Part shown: positions 16,014-24,421 of the stretch, one piece after another
Position numbering within the stretch: position 1 is the first letter of the stretch
Layout: the number at the start of each line of letters is the position of its first letter
NCBI RefSeq assembly: GCF_003417065.2
Contig: NZ_QVLT01000038.1
Location: 1-40,556, forward strand
Length of the DNA: 40,556 bases
Origin: Hymenobacter lapidiphilus
Lineage (GTDB): Bacteria; Bacteroidota; Bacteroidia; Cytophagales; Hymenobacteraceae
Direction of reading: 5' to 3'
Position numbers and translations under genes: made by a program
The notes under the pieces: generated by a model
What the model was told of the DNA's origin: nothing
The model's database searches: none
Seen by the model: the letters and a program-made list of their open reading frames with translations, nothing else

Positions 16014-16043
16014 CAAAGCTACCCGCCGGAAGCCGCCTCACAA
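16014..16043 (-). promoter_or_regulatory. Promoter of the first OmpA gene
   Basis: Minus-strand TAGCTTTG (complement of 16014-16021) matches TAnnTTTG, with TTG (complement of 16041-16043) 19 bases upstream. Confidence 0.55.
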
Positions 16044-16062
16044 CCATCCTGCCAGAAACAAC

Positions 16063-16093
16063 TGGGCCCACTCGCCGGTAGCGAATGGGCCCA
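16063..16093 (-). terminator. Hairpin terminator of the small glycine-zipper gene
   Basis: TGGGCCCACTCGC (16063-16075) pairs with GCGAATGGGCCCA (16081-16093), followed on the minus strand by GTTGTTT. It is 60 bases after the stop at 16153. Confidence 0.6.
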
Positions 16094-16152
16094 AGAATCA
16101 GCACAATTAGTTTTCGAAGGCAGCCTTACCTAAGCTGCTTTTTGCGATGCGC

Positions 16153-16419
16153 TTACAGGTTCGGGTTGCTGGTTTCCCGGGCCCGGCGACGTTCGTCTTT
16201 GCGCTTCTGCTTCTCGTTGCCAATAACGGCCCCGGCGCCGGCACCCACGGCGCCACCAATAATGGCGCCTTTGGCACCGCCAATTACGGCGCCGGCAGCC
16301 GCGCCGCTACCCCCGCCGATAATGGCGCCTTTGCCCGTGTCGTTAGCGCCACGGTAAGTCGAGCAACTCATCATCAGGGCTGCAATCAGCAGCATAAAAG
16401 TCCAGCGTATCATTTTCAT
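16153..16419 (-). CDS. Small glycine-zipper lipoprotein
   Basis: 88 residues from ATG 16419 (MKMIRWTFMLLIAALMMSC); ATG 16425 is also possible. The signal ends in a lipobox-like MMSC, so Cys is likely lipidated. The rest is nearly all glycine zipper (GAIIGGGSGAAAGAVIGG and GAIIGGAVGAGAGAVIG), followed by a short Lys/Arg/Glu-rich tail. It resembles the N-terminal half of its two OmpA neighbours without the OmpA domain, so the three probably share an envelope role. Exact function is unknown. Confidence 0.8.
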   Translation of the reverse strand: MKMIRWTFMLLIAALMMSCSTYRGANDTGKGAIIGGGSGAAAGAVIGGAKGAIIGGAVGAGAGAVIGNEKQKRKDERRRARETSNPNL

Positions 16420-16799
16420 GGTCATTCAGCTTTAGTGAGTGGATCAAGTGTTCGGCGCGGTGGCCGCTGGGCCGGCAGTCTGTTGCTTAGGGAATATCCA
16501 GGCCAAAGCAGCCTGCCGATGAGCGTTTTAACGACTCCGGCTATATCCAGGTTGGCAGTTTCCGGTAAGTCCGGCGGCACCTGTTGCACTTTTCAGCACT
16601 TCTCCCATTTCAGCCACATGCTACTCTCACCCTCCGTTCTGGCATTCAGCCACGGACGCAGGGCAAACCTCCCGAATGCAAAGGCCTGCACTGCCAGCGC
16701 CCTTACTAGCAGATTTCGAAGCCACAGTTTTCCACCTCTCACTGACGCAGTGGGTGCAGTTTCCGACCACCGCGCCGGAGGGGTCGGGAAGGGCACAAA
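16420..16799. other. Gene-free spacer between glycine-zipper genes
   Basis: About 380 bases with no convincing reading frame, no clean -7 box for the small lipoprotein gene and no strong hairpin before the terminator at 16800. A 67-codon minus-strand frame here lacks any recognisable feature. Confidence 0.5.
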
Positions 16800-16826
16800 A
16801 AAAGCCCCCTCAACGAGGGGGCTTTT
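16800..16826. terminator. Terminator of the second OmpA gene, bidirectional
   Basis: AAAAGCCCCCTC (16800-16811) and GAGGGGGCTTTT (16815-16826) form a perfect 12-bp stem with a three-base loop, 35 bases after the stop at 16862. Confidence 0.85.
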
Positions 16827-16861
16827 CCTATCAAAGCAGGCAGCGGATGCCCGGCCTTTAG

Positions 16862-17605
16862 TTACAGCGTACCGTTTTCGGCGGCCTTCTTCATCTTCTC
16901 GTTGGCGAAGATGGCAATTTCAACGCGGCGGTTAGCCTGCTTGCCGGCTTCGGTGGTGTTGTCGGCAATAGGCTGGCTCGAGCCGTAGCCTTCAGTCGTA
17001 ACGCGGCTGGCATCTACGCCCTGGCTAACCGTGTAGTTAGCCACGGCCTGGGCCCGGCGCTGCGAAAGCGGGTTGTTGATGGCATCCGAACCCGAAGCAT
17101 CGGTGTGGCCTTCCACAATTACGTTGGTGTCGGGGTACTTCTTCAGCGTTTCAGCCATCTTCTGGATTTCGGTCATCGAAGCGGCGCGCAGGTCGCTCTT
17201 GTTGGTATCGAAGAGGATGCCCGAATCGAAGGTGATCTTGATGCCTTCGCCTACACGCTCCACCTTGGCGTTAGCCATGTCGCGCTGCAGCTCTTCGGCC
17301 TGCTTGTCCATTTTGCGGCCGATGAGGGCGCCGCCCGTACCACCTACGGCAGCACCGATGATAGCACCAGCAGCTGTGCCGCTTTTGCCACCAATCACGC
17401 GGCCGAGTACGCCACCTACAATTGCGCCGCCACCAGCGCCGAGCAGGCCACCTTTAGCCGTTTTGCTCATGCCGGTTTTGCGGGGACCCGTGCCGTTTGT
17501 ATCAGCCTCCGGGATGTTGGGGTTGCGGGGCTGCGAAGTAGCGCAGGAGCTGATGAACAGCACGAAGGCCATCAGAAGAGTAAAGAGGGAGGTGCGGGAA
17601 GTCAT
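16862..17605 (-). CDS. OmpA-family lipoprotein with glycine-zipper segment
   Basis: 247 residues from ATG 17605, chosen because MTSRTSLF lines up with MTNLRSLF of the paralogue at 15244; ATG 17614 would add three residues. The lipobox is FISSC. A Pro/Asn-rich linker, a glycine zipper (GGLLGAGGGAIVGGVLG onward) and the OmpA domain (VEGHTDASG, NPLSQRRAQAV) follow. Unlike its paralogue it is predicted to be lipid-anchored. Both proteins end in a near-identical basic tail (ANEK, KKAAE). The pair flank the small zipper lipoprotein and suggest local gene duplication. Confidence 0.9.
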   Translation of the reverse strand: MTSRTSLFTLLMAFVLFISSCATSQPRNPNIPEADTNGTGPRKTGMSKTAKGGLLGAGGGAIVGGVLGRVIGGKSGTAAGAIIGAAVGGTGGALIGRKMDKQAEELQRDMANAKVERVGEGIKITFDSGILFDTNKSDLRAASMTEIQKMAETLKKYPDTNVIVEGHTDASGSDAINNPLSQRRAQAVANYTVSQGVDASRVTTEGYGSSQPIADNTTEAGKQANRRVEIAIFANEKMKKAAENGTL

Positions 17606-17684
17606 AAAATTCAACAGATTGGTGAGAGAAAGAGTCAGTTTACCTGGTCAGAGGTACTTACTAGGTTTGAGAAAAAAAGTTCGG

Positions 17685-17692
17685 CAAATATA
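17685..17692 (-). promoter_or_regulatory. -7 box of the second OmpA gene
   Basis: Minus-strand TATATTTG (complement of CAAATATA) is a perfect TAnnTTTG match, about 80 bases before ATG 17605. No clear -33 element is seen. Confidence 0.45.
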
Positions 17693-17837
17693 GACGCTTA
17701 TCTATACCCGGCCTCTGGTAACGAGCCGCTGTAACAGCCGGAAGCCCGCCCGAGGCGCCTACAGCGCATCTGACGGGCTTCTTTCCAAAAAGCTTGCCGA
17801 AAATTGGGCCTGGGAGCCTGCCTACTGATCGGGCAGC

Positions 17838-18713
17838 CTAAGCAGGCTCAGTTTCAGCGCCTTTACCAGCCTGCAGCATAGAGAGCAACGTGTGCAGCCG
17901 CGTCTTCAGCTCCTTGCGGTCGACGATAAAATCGAGGAAGCCGTGCTCGAGTACGAACTCGGCGCTCTGGAAGCCCTTGGGCAGGTCTTTACCAATAGTT
18001 TCCTTGATAACGCGCGGGCCGGCAAAGCCGATGAGCGCGCCGGGTTCGGCAATATTGAAGTCGCCGAGCATGGCAAACGAGGCCGTAACGCCACCCGTGG
18101 TAGGATCGGTGAGCAGCGAGATGTAGGGCAGGCCGGCCTCGGAGAGCAGCGCCAGCCGGGCCGAGGTCTTGGCCATCTGCATCAGCGAGAAGCCGGCTTC
18201 CATCATGCGGGCGCCGCCCGAGCGCGAAATCATGAGAAAGGGCAAGCGGTTTTCGCGGGCGTAGTCGATGGCGCGGGCAATCTTCTCGCCCACCACCGAG
18301 CCCATCGAGCCGCCGATAAACTTGAAGTCCATGGCCGCCACTACCAGGCCCAGGCCATCGAGCTGGCCGTGGGCGGTGCGTACGGCATCGCGCAGACCGG
18401 TGCTTTTCTCGGTGGCTACAAGGCGCTGCGGGTAGGCCTTGGTATCGACGAAGTTTAGCGGATCGGCCGAATGCATATTGGCGTCGAGCTCCTCGAAATG
18501 GCCACCATCGAAGAGGAAATTGAAGTACTCTACGGCCTCCACCCGGTCGTGGTAGCCGCAGTTGCCGCAGGTGCAGAGCAAGCGCTTGTGCTCGACCATA
18601 GTGGCCACCGTTTTGCACTCGGGACACTTGTACCAGAGGCCGTCGGGGGTTTCCTTTTTCTGGTCGGTGGGCGTTACGATGCCTTTTTCTTTGCGATTAA
18701 ACCAGGACGACAT
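17838..18713 (-). CDS. accD: Acetyl-CoA carboxylase carboxyltransferase subunit beta
   Basis: 291-residue cytoplasmic subunit that, with AccA, transfers the carboxyl group from carboxybiotin to acetyl-CoA in the first step of fatty acid synthesis. The N-terminal zinc ribbon is visible (KCPECKTV, then CTCGNCGYHDR). The crotonase-like carboxyltransferase core has the expected glycine-rich motifs (KFIGGSMGSVVGEKIARAID, SRSGGARMMEA, DPTTGGVTASFAMLGD, GFAGPRVI). Length is normal. It is transcribed divergently from the coiled-coil OmpA gene; accA is not in the window. Confidence 0.96.
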   Translation of the reverse strand: MSSWFNRKEKGIVTPTDQKKETPDGLWYKCPECKTVATMVEHKRLLCTCGNCGYHDRVEAVEYFNFLFDGGHFEELDANMHSADPLNFVDTKAYPQRLVATEKSTGLRDAVRTAHGQLDGLGLVVAAMDFKFIGGSMGSVVGEKIARAIDYARENRLPFLMISRSGGARMMEAGFSLMQMAKTSARLALLSEAGLPYISLLTDPTTGGVTASFAMLGDFNIAEPGALIGFAGPRVIKETIGKDLPKGFQSAEFVLEHGFLDFIVDRKELKTRLHTLLSMLQAGKGAETEPA

Positions 18714-18785
18714 AAGTAACAGGAAGGCGTGGGTTCAGAAGGGAGTACGGGCCCGCGCCGGGCGGGCGGGCGCGGGTTGGGGGGT

Positions 18786-18793
18786 GCAAGTTA
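18786..18793 (-). promoter_or_regulatory. Possible -7 box of accD
   Basis: Minus-strand TAACTTGC, the shortened TAnnTTG(C) form also seen before trxA, lies about 75 bases upstream of the accD start. Confidence 0.35.
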
Positions 18794-18872
18794 CGGCGGA
18801 ATCCAGAAGCGTGAAACGCCGGGGCAAAGTGCCCCCCGTTGCCGGGCTGGGGCCGAAGCGGCCGGCGGACTG

Positions 18873-18880
18873 TATCTTGC
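18873..18880 (+). promoter_or_regulatory. Possible -7 box of the coiled-coil OmpA gene
   Basis: TATCTTGC, again TAnnTTG(C), lies 56 bases before the GTG start at 18937. No convincing -33 box. Confidence 0.35.
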
Positions 18881-18936
18881 CGGAAGCCGGCTGCGGGCCG
18901 GTCATATTTTCTTTCGGCTTTCTACTCGTTTTCGTA

Positions 18937-19944
18937 GTGAAGAACTCCTTTCCTTCCGCCCTGGCAATGGGCGCCATACTGGCCTCTTTGGCCCTGCCCA
19001 GCTGCGTAGCCTCCAAGAAGTACGACGACTTGCGGGCCCGTCAGTCGGCTACCGAACAAGCCAAAACAGAGGCCGAGCGCCAGAACCGCCAGAATGTGGC
19101 CGAGCTCAAAAAAGCCGGCGACGAGCTAAGCCGTCTGCGGCTGCAGAACCGCCGCCTCACCGACGACTCGACCGAAACCGGCCGCAACCTGGCCCGTACC
19201 CGCCAGCTCTACGAGCAGCTCACCGACAGCTACGACCGGCTGCTGAAAAACTCGGACCGGACGCTGGCCAACAAAACCACCGACTACAACAAGGTAGCCC
19301 AGGACCTGGCCCGCCGCGAGGCCGAGCTGGGCGAGCTGGACCAGAGCCTCCAGAAAAGCCGCGCCGACATCGACCGCCTCAACCAGGACCTGACGACCCG
19401 CGAAGCCAAGCTGGGCGAGCTGCAAAAGGCGCTGGCCGAGAAAGACCGCGCCGTGGATGCCCTCAAAGCCAGCGTGAGCAACGCGCTGCGCGGCTTCAAA
19501 GGCACCGAGCTGCAGGTGGAAATGCGCAACGGCAAGGTGTACGTCTCGCTTTCCGAGCAGCTGCTGTTCAAAACCGGCTCGACCAAAGTAGACCCCAAGG
19601 GCCAGGATGCGCTGCGCCAGCTGGCCACCGTGCTCCAGCAACAGCCCGACGTGAACGTGGTAGTGGAAGGCCACACCGACAACGTACCCTTCAGCCGGGC
19701 TGTGGGCGCCATGACCGATAACTGGGACCTGAGCGTGCTGCGGGCCACGGAAATTGCCCGCCTGCTGACCACCGGCGGCGTGGCTCCGGAGCGTGTAACG
19801 GCCTCGGGCCGCTCGCAATACGTGCCCGTGGCCCCCAACACCTCGGCCGAAAGCAAAGCCCTTAACCGCCGCACCGAAATCATCCTCACGCCCAAGCTCA
19901 ACGAGCTATTCAAAATCCTCGATTCCAACTCGGCAGGGAAGTAG
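18937..19944 (+). CDS. Coiled-coil OmpA-family lipoprotein
   Basis: 335 residues if started at GTG 18937 (then KNSFPSALAMGAILASLALPSC). I prefer this start because it supplies a basic residue ahead of the hydrophobic core; ATG 18967 would leave a very short signal. The lipobox LPSC predicts an outer-membrane lipoprotein. Residues about 25-175 form a long heptad-rich coiled coil (Lys/Glu/Gln/Leu-rich). An OmpA C-terminal domain follows (LSEQLLFKTGSTKVDPKG, VEGHTDNVPF, LSVLRATEIARLL, LNRRTEI). The architecture resembles Bacteroidota cell-envelope lipoproteins that span the periplasm to peptidoglycan. It is divergent from accD and ends in a strong terminator. Confidence 0.88.
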   Translation: MKNSFPSALAMGAILASLALPSCVASKKYDDLRARQSATEQAKTEAERQNRQNVAELKKAGDELSRLRLQNRRLTDDSTETGRNLARTRQLYEQLTDSYDRLLKNSDRTLANKTTDYNKVAQDLARREAELGELDQSLQKSRADIDRLNQDLTTREAKLGELQKALAEKDRAVDALKASVSNALRGFKGTELQVEMRNGKVYVSLSEQLLFKTGSTKVDPKGQDALRQLATVLQQQPDVNVVVEGHTDNVPFSRAVGAMTDNWDLSVLRATEIARLLTTGGVAPERVTASGRSQYVPVAPNTSAESKALNRRTEIILTPKLNELFKILDSNSAGK

Positions 19945-19963
19945 CAGGCCTTCAGCCGCCTCT

Positions 19964-20039
19964 TTCCACCCTCCGATCAACAAAATGGCCGGCTCCCTTT
20001 GCAAAGAGCGCCGGCCATTTTGTTGATCGGAGGGTGGAA
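19964..20039. terminator. Long perfect inverted repeat between convergent genes
   Basis: Thirty-base perfect arms (19964-19993 and 20010-20039) with a 16-base loop lie between the OmpA stop and the TonB-receptor stop. It contains AAAATGGCCGGC/GCCGGCCATTTT and should act as a bidirectional terminator, though the arms are longer than such terminators need. Confidence 0.75.
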
Positions 20040-20040
20040 T

Positions 20041-22863
20041 CTAGTTGCCGGTGGGCAGGTTAACCAGCAGGCGGGCAAAGTAAAAGCCGCCGTTGTAGCC
20101 GAACTGGTTGGGGTTGTAAATGGTACGGCCCCGGTTGGTGTTGTCGAGGGTGGAGTTGTAGTTCATCAGCGGGTCGACGGAGAAGTTGGTGGCGCTGTTG
20201 CGGGGATCAACTTTGAACTTGTCGGGATAGACGTTGAAGATGTTGTTGGCCCCTACCGATAGTCCGATCAGCTTGGTTACCTGTACGCTTACCGTCAGGT
20301 CGGTTATCCATTTGGCTGCGAACGTCTGGTCGATGGACGAGTACAGGAAGTTGGGGTTGCCGGCCGGGCTGCCCAGGCGGGCGTCGCGGTACTCCACCTC
20401 GCCAAAGCGCACCGTGCGGGCTTCAATGCCCAGAATACCGATGTTGTAGCCAGCCGTCAGGTTGATTTTGCTGCGGGGCTGGGCATCCTCGACCCGGTTG
20501 CGCTGCTGGCGGTCAAACAGCGTGTTCTGCAGGCCCGACTGGTCGGCGTCGATGGTGGGCGAGCTGTTGATTTTCTCGACGGTGGTTTTGTTGACGTTGG
20601 CCGCCAGCGTGAGCGTGAGGCGGCCCGGCCCGAGCTGGCTACGGTTGTTGGCCACAATATCGATACCGCGGGTGCGGGTGTCGATGGCGTTGGCGAAGAA
20701 CTGCACCTGGCTGACGGGCAGGCTGCCGAGAATCGTGTTCACGGTGGGGTTGTTGCGGTTGAACTGCGAGGAGAGTACAATCCGGTCCCGAATCTCAATC
20801 TGGTACGCGTCAATGGTCAGGGTGGCCGTTTTCAGCACCCGCGCCGTTACGCCCAGGCTGTAGTTGCGCGACTTCTCCTGCTTGAGGGGCTGAATTCCGA
20901 AGCCCTGCTGGCCCGTGCCGGTGGGCGAGAAACCGTTGCGCACGATGGGGTTATCGTTGTTGACGGTGAGCACCTGGTTGGCCGCGCCCTGAATGAACTG
21001 GGTGCTGGTGTTGGTGAAATAGCGCTGCTGAAGCGAAGGAGCCCGGAAACCGTTGCTGATAGCCCCGCGAATAGCCACATCGGGTGTTACGCTGTAGCGG
21101 GCGGCCAACTTGCCGCTCACGTTGTTGCCGAAGTCAGAGTAGCGCTCGGCCCGGCCGGCTATGCCCACCAGCAGCTTCTCGGTAATGTCGCTTTCCAGAT
21201 CGATGTAGCCGGCCGTATTGGTGCGTGAGCGGTCGAGGGCGTCGGAGGGCTGGTAACCGGGGAACACCTGCGAGCCCGAGGCCGTGGGCGTAGTACCAAT
21301 AAGACGGCCGAAGTTGGCGTATGAGCCGGGGTCGCCGGCCTTGATCTGGTAGTTATCGTCGCGGTACTCGCCCCCGAAGGCCACGTTCAGGTTGCTCAGC
21401 CCGCCCACATCAGTAAAGCGGCGGGTGAAGCTGAGGTTGCTCGTGTTCTGGCGGAAAGCCAGCGCCCCGGCGTAGAAGCGCGTCGGGCTCAGGCCCACGG
21501 GGTACGAGGCATTGAGTGTGTTGGTGATATTGAAATCGATGGCGTTCCGGCCGAAGGTGTTGCTCAAATCCACATCAAAACCGCCCAGGCGAGTGCGCAG
21601 ACCGGCAATTACCGACTGGTCGACGATGACGGTGTTGATGAAGGGTAGAAAACCATTGGGGTAAACGGTGAGGTCGGACTGGGTGGCCTGGTTAGGCAGG
21701 CGGTAAAAGCCGGCCGCCCGGCCCGTGCGCCGCGAACCGCCGGCCGTTACGTACGCTTCCAACCCCGGCAGCAGCTTGTAGCCCAGGTTCAGAAAACCAA
21801 CGTAGCCATTGGATTCCGACTGGCCCAGCCGCAGGTTGTTACGGTCGTAGCCGTTGCGGGTCACCAGCGCGTCGTCCTGGGCTTTCAGGTCGCGGCGGGC
21901 CTGCTCGGTGCTGGCGCTGGCGGGGTAGTTACCGCCCGAGCCCAGGTAAATAAGCGGCGCCGTATCGGTGCCCGTACGGTTGGTGTAGCTGCGGCTGCTA
22001 AACTGCCCGCTCAGGTTGAGGTAGCCGCGGCCGTTGAGGCCCACGCCCAGGTTGGCATCGGCCTGGTACAGCTCGCCGTCGTCCTCGTAATGCTGGCCCA
22101 CGGTGCTGCTGATCTGCAGGCCAGTGGTATCGTCCTTCAGCTGCACATTGATAACGCCCGCAATGGCATCGGAGCCGTACTGGGCCGCTGCCCCGTCGCG
22201 TAGCACTTCGATGCGCTTGATGGCGGCGTTGGGAATCGTGTTGAGGTCGGTGCCCACCGAGCCACGGCCCACCGTGCCGTTGATGTTGACCAGGGCCGTA
22301 GAGTGGCGGCGCTTGCCATTGACGAGTACCAGCACCTGGTCGGGGCCGAGGCCACGCAGCGAGGCCGGGTCGATGTGGTCGGTACCGTCGGAAATCGACT
22401 GCCGCGACGACTGGAACGAGGGCGCGATATACGTCAGAATCTGCGAGACATCGGTTTGGGCGAATACCTTAATCTCGCGGGCCGAAATCACGTCGACCGG
22501 GGCAGTGGTGAGGATATTGGAGCGGCCTTCGGTGGCCCGCGAGCCGGTTACTACTACTTCGTTCAGGGCCGTTTCATTATCGACCAGGCGCACATCGAAA
22601 CTGCTGCGGCCGTTCACCGGAATCTGCTGCGTGGCCGAGCCAACGGCCGATACCACCAGTGTAGCCGTGGGGGCTACCGTGAGCCGGAAGCGGCCATCGG
22701 CATCGGTGGAAGTACCGTTGGCGGTGCCTTTTTCGAGCACTGTTACGCCCGGTTGGGCCGTGCCGGTGGCGCTAAGCACCCGGCCGGTTACGGCAATGTT
22801 CTGGCCCTGGGCCTGGCCGACGAGGGCAATGGCCAGTAGCGGAAAGAGGAGAAGTCCTTTCAT
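20041..22863 (-). CDS. TonB-dependent outer-membrane receptor with carboxypeptidase-regulatory domain
   Basis: 940-residue receptor. A signal peptide (MKGLLLFPLLAIALVGQAQG) is followed by a CarboxypepD_reg-like domain (about residues 24-95), a TonB box (LNEVVVTGSRA), a plug domain (about 110-235, with VLVLVNGKRRHSTALVNING and VEVLRDGAAAQYGSDAIAG) and a 22-strand barrel. The substrate cannot be told; the plug GKRRHSTALVN and lack of a SusD neighbour argue for a classic TonB receptor rather than a SusC-type glycan importer. The protein ends in a barrel strand with terminal NLPTGN rather than a terminal Phe. It stands alone between a strong terminator and a gene-free spacer with no clear -7 box. 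Confidence 0.92.
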   Translation of the reverse strand: MKGLLLFPLLAIALVGQAQGQNIAVTGRVLSATGTAQPGVTVLEKGTANGTSTDADGRFRLTVAPTATLVVSAVGSATQQIPVNGRSSFDVRLVDNETALNEVVVTGSRATEGRSNILTTAPVDVISAREIKVFAQTDVSQILTYIAPSFQSSRQSISDGTDHIDPASLRGLGPDQVLVLVNGKRRHSTALVNINGTVGRGSVGTDLNTIPNAAIKRIEVLRDGAAAQYGSDAIAGVINVQLKDDTTGLQISSTVGQHYEDDGELYQADANLGVGLNGRGYLNLSGQFSSRSYTNRTGTDTAPLIYLGSGGNYPASASTEQARRDLKAQDDALVTRNGYDRNNLRLGQSESNGYVGFLNLGYKLLPGLEAYVTAGGSRRTGRAAGFYRLPNQATQSDLTVYPNGFLPFINTVIVDQSVIAGLRTRLGGFDVDLSNTFGRNAIDFNITNTLNASYPVGLSPTRFYAGALAFRQNTSNLSFTRRFTDVGGLSNLNVAFGGEYRDDNYQIKAGDPGSYANFGRLIGTTPTASGSQVFPGYQPSDALDRSRTNTAGYIDLESDITEKLLVGIAGRAERYSDFGNNVSGKLAARYSVTPDVAIRGAISNGFRAPSLQQRYFTNTSTQFIQGAANQVLTVNNDNPIVRNGFSPTGTGQQGFGIQPLKQEKSRNYSLGVTARVLKTATLTIDAYQIEIRDRIVLSSQFNRNNPTVNTILGSLPVSQVQFFANAIDTRTRGIDIVANNRSQLGPGRLTLTLAANVNKTTVEKINSSPTIDADQSGLQNTLFDRQQRNRVEDAQPRSKINLTAGYNIGILGIEARTVRFGEVEYRDARLGSPAGNPNFLYSSIDQTFAAKWITDLTVSVQVTKLIGLSVGANNIFNVYPDKFKVDPRNSATNFSVDPLMNYNSTLDNTNRGRTIYNPNQFGYNGGFYFARLLVNLPTGN

Positions 22864-23048
22864 AAGAAAACAGCAAGAGTGAGCAGTGAATGTTGGTCAA
22901 GCTTCCTGGCCCGCTGTAAATCAGACGGCTACGGATGAGTTAAGATAGTTCACCCTCCCGTATTCACAACTTATTCTGCTTTTTATTTAATATTTCTGCC
23001 AGGCACAAAATTCTCGTGTTGCAGGGCGAAGTATTTGGGGGCGCACCT

Positions 23049-23084
23049 AAAAAAGCACTGCCCGACCTAATGGCCGGGCAGTGC
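23049..23084 (-). terminator. Terminator of the cystathionine gamma-synthase/lyase gene
   Basis: GCACTGCCCG (23055-23064) pairs with CGGGCAGTGC (23075-23084); on the minus strand it is followed by a T-run (complement of A at 23049-23054). Confidence 0.85.
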
Positions 23085-23108
23085 GGGATAGAAGTCTGGT
23101 GGGCAGTA

Positions 23109-24248
23109 TTAGCCTATTGCCTGCTTGAGGTCAGCCAGCAGGTCCTCGATGTCCTCAATACCCACGCTCAGGCGGATAAGCGAATCGGACAGGCCCGACT
23201 TGCGGCGTTGCTCGGCCGGAATGCTGGCGTGCGTCATGGTGGCGGGGTGGCCCGAGAGGCTCTCAACGCCGCCCAGGCTTTCGGCCAGCGTGAAGAGCTC
23301 GAACTTTTCGAGCACCGCCACGGCATCGGCCTGCTTGTCGCCCTTGAGCACGAACGACACCATGCCGCCGAAGTCGCGCATCTGCCGGGCGGCTACGGCG
23401 CGGTTGGGGTGGTTTTCGAGGCCGGGCCAGTACACCTTCTCCACTTTCGGGTGCTGCTGCAGGTACTCGGCTACCTGGCGGCCGTTTTCGCAGTGGCGCT
23501 GCATGCGTACGTGCAGGGTTTTGAGGCCGCGCAGCACCAGGAAACAGTCCTGCGGGCCGGGCGTGCCGCCGCAGGAGTTCTGGTAGAATGCCAGCTTCTC
23601 GTGCAGCTCGTCGTCGTTGACAACCAGCGCACCCATCACCGTATCGGAGTGGCCACCCATGTATTTGGTGAGCGAGTACACCACGATATCGGCGCCCAGA
23701 TCGAGCGGGTTCTGCAGGTAGGGCGTCGAGAAGGTGTTATCGACAGCCAGCAGGGCGCCGGCCTTTTTGGCCACGGCGGCGGCGGCTTCAATATCGATGA
23801 TGTTAAGCAGCGGGTTGCTGGGCGTTTCCACCCAAATCAGCTTCGTACGCTCGGTTACAGCCGCCTCCACGGCCGCCATGTCGTGCATGGGCACGAAGTG
23901 GAAGTTGATACCGTAGGGCGCGTACACCTTCGTGAAGAGCCGGTAGGAGCCGCCGTACAAATCGTCGGTGCAGATAACCTCGTCGCCGGGCTGCAGCAGT
24001 TTCACTACGCAGTCGATGGCGGCCATACCCGAGGCGAAAGCCAGGCCGTGCTGGCCGTTGTCGAGGGCCGCCAGCGCGTCCTGCAGCTGGGTGCGGGTGG
24101 GGTTGTGGGTGCGCGAGTATTCGTAGCCCTTGTGCTGGCCAGGAGAAGTCTGTACGTAGGTTGAAGTCTGGTAGATAGGCGTCATGATGGCCCCGGTGGC
24201 GGGGTCAGGATGCACGCCGGCGTGGATAGCTTTGGTTCCGAATTTCAT
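23109..24248 (-). CDS. metB: Cystathionine gamma-synthase/lyase family PLP enzyme
   Basis: 379-residue fold-type I PLP enzyme of the Cys/Met metabolism family. Visible landmarks are YEYSRTHNPTRTQLQ, FASGMAAIDCVV, VETPSNPLLN, VDNTFSTPYLQNPLDLGAD, the PLP lysine in YSLTKYMGGHSD and the C-terminal SLGGVESLSGHPATMTHAS. Sequence alone does not separate cystathionine gamma-synthase (MetB) from gamma-lyase; the ending SLSGHPATMTHASIP and Glu after SLGGV occur in both. It acts in the cytoplasm in transsulfuration. A perfect -7 box embedded in a palindrome lies about 45 bases upstream, which suggests regulation. Confidence 0.9.
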   Translation of the reverse strand: MKFGTKAIHAGVHPDPATGAIMTPIYQTSTYVQTSPGQHKGYEYSRTHNPTRTQLQDALAALDNGQHGLAFASGMAAIDCVVKLLQPGDEVICTDDLYGGSYRLFTKVYAPYGINFHFVPMHDMAAVEAAVTERTKLIWVETPSNPLLNIIDIEAAAAVAKKAGALLAVDNTFSTPYLQNPLDLGADIVVYSLTKYMGGHSDTVMGALVVNDDELHEKLAFYQNSCGGTPGPQDCFLVLRGLKTLHVRMQRHCENGRQVAEYLQQHPKVEKVYWPGLENHPNRAVAARQMRDFGGMVSFVLKGDKQADAVAVLEKFELFTLAESLGGVESLSGHPATMTHASIPAEQRRKSGLSDSLIRLSVGIEDIEDLLADLKQAIG

Positions 24249-24285
24249 GCGGCAGAGGGCGGTAAGCGGGTGGAAAATCAGTTGC

Positions 24286-24311
24286 CCGGCAAAGGTACGA
24301 GCCTTTGCCGG
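24286..24311 (-). promoter_or_regulatory. -7 box inside a palindrome upstream of metB
   Basis: CCGGCAAAGG (24286-24295) and CCTTTGCCGG (24302-24311) are perfect 10-base inverted repeats around TACGAG. On the minus strand this includes TACCTTTG (complement of 24290-24297), a perfect -7 box, so a dimeric regulator could bind over the promoter. Confidence 0.5.
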
Positions 24312-24421
24312 AGTGCATTCTGCTTCGGGCCGCGGGGCGGGTCCGGCCGTTGGCGCCTTTCTTACGTTCTTAGCGGCGGACCGGCTCTGTAGCGCCGGCC
24401 CGCCGCTTGCTGCTTCTACCT

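Noticed and set aside
16593..16796. 67-codon frame in the spacer upstream of the small zipper gene
   Set aside because: No ribosome site, no promoter and no recognisable composition; likely chance.
23016..24164. 382-codon open frame antisense to metB
   Set aside because: Antisense shadow; metB carries the full PLP-enzyme motif set.
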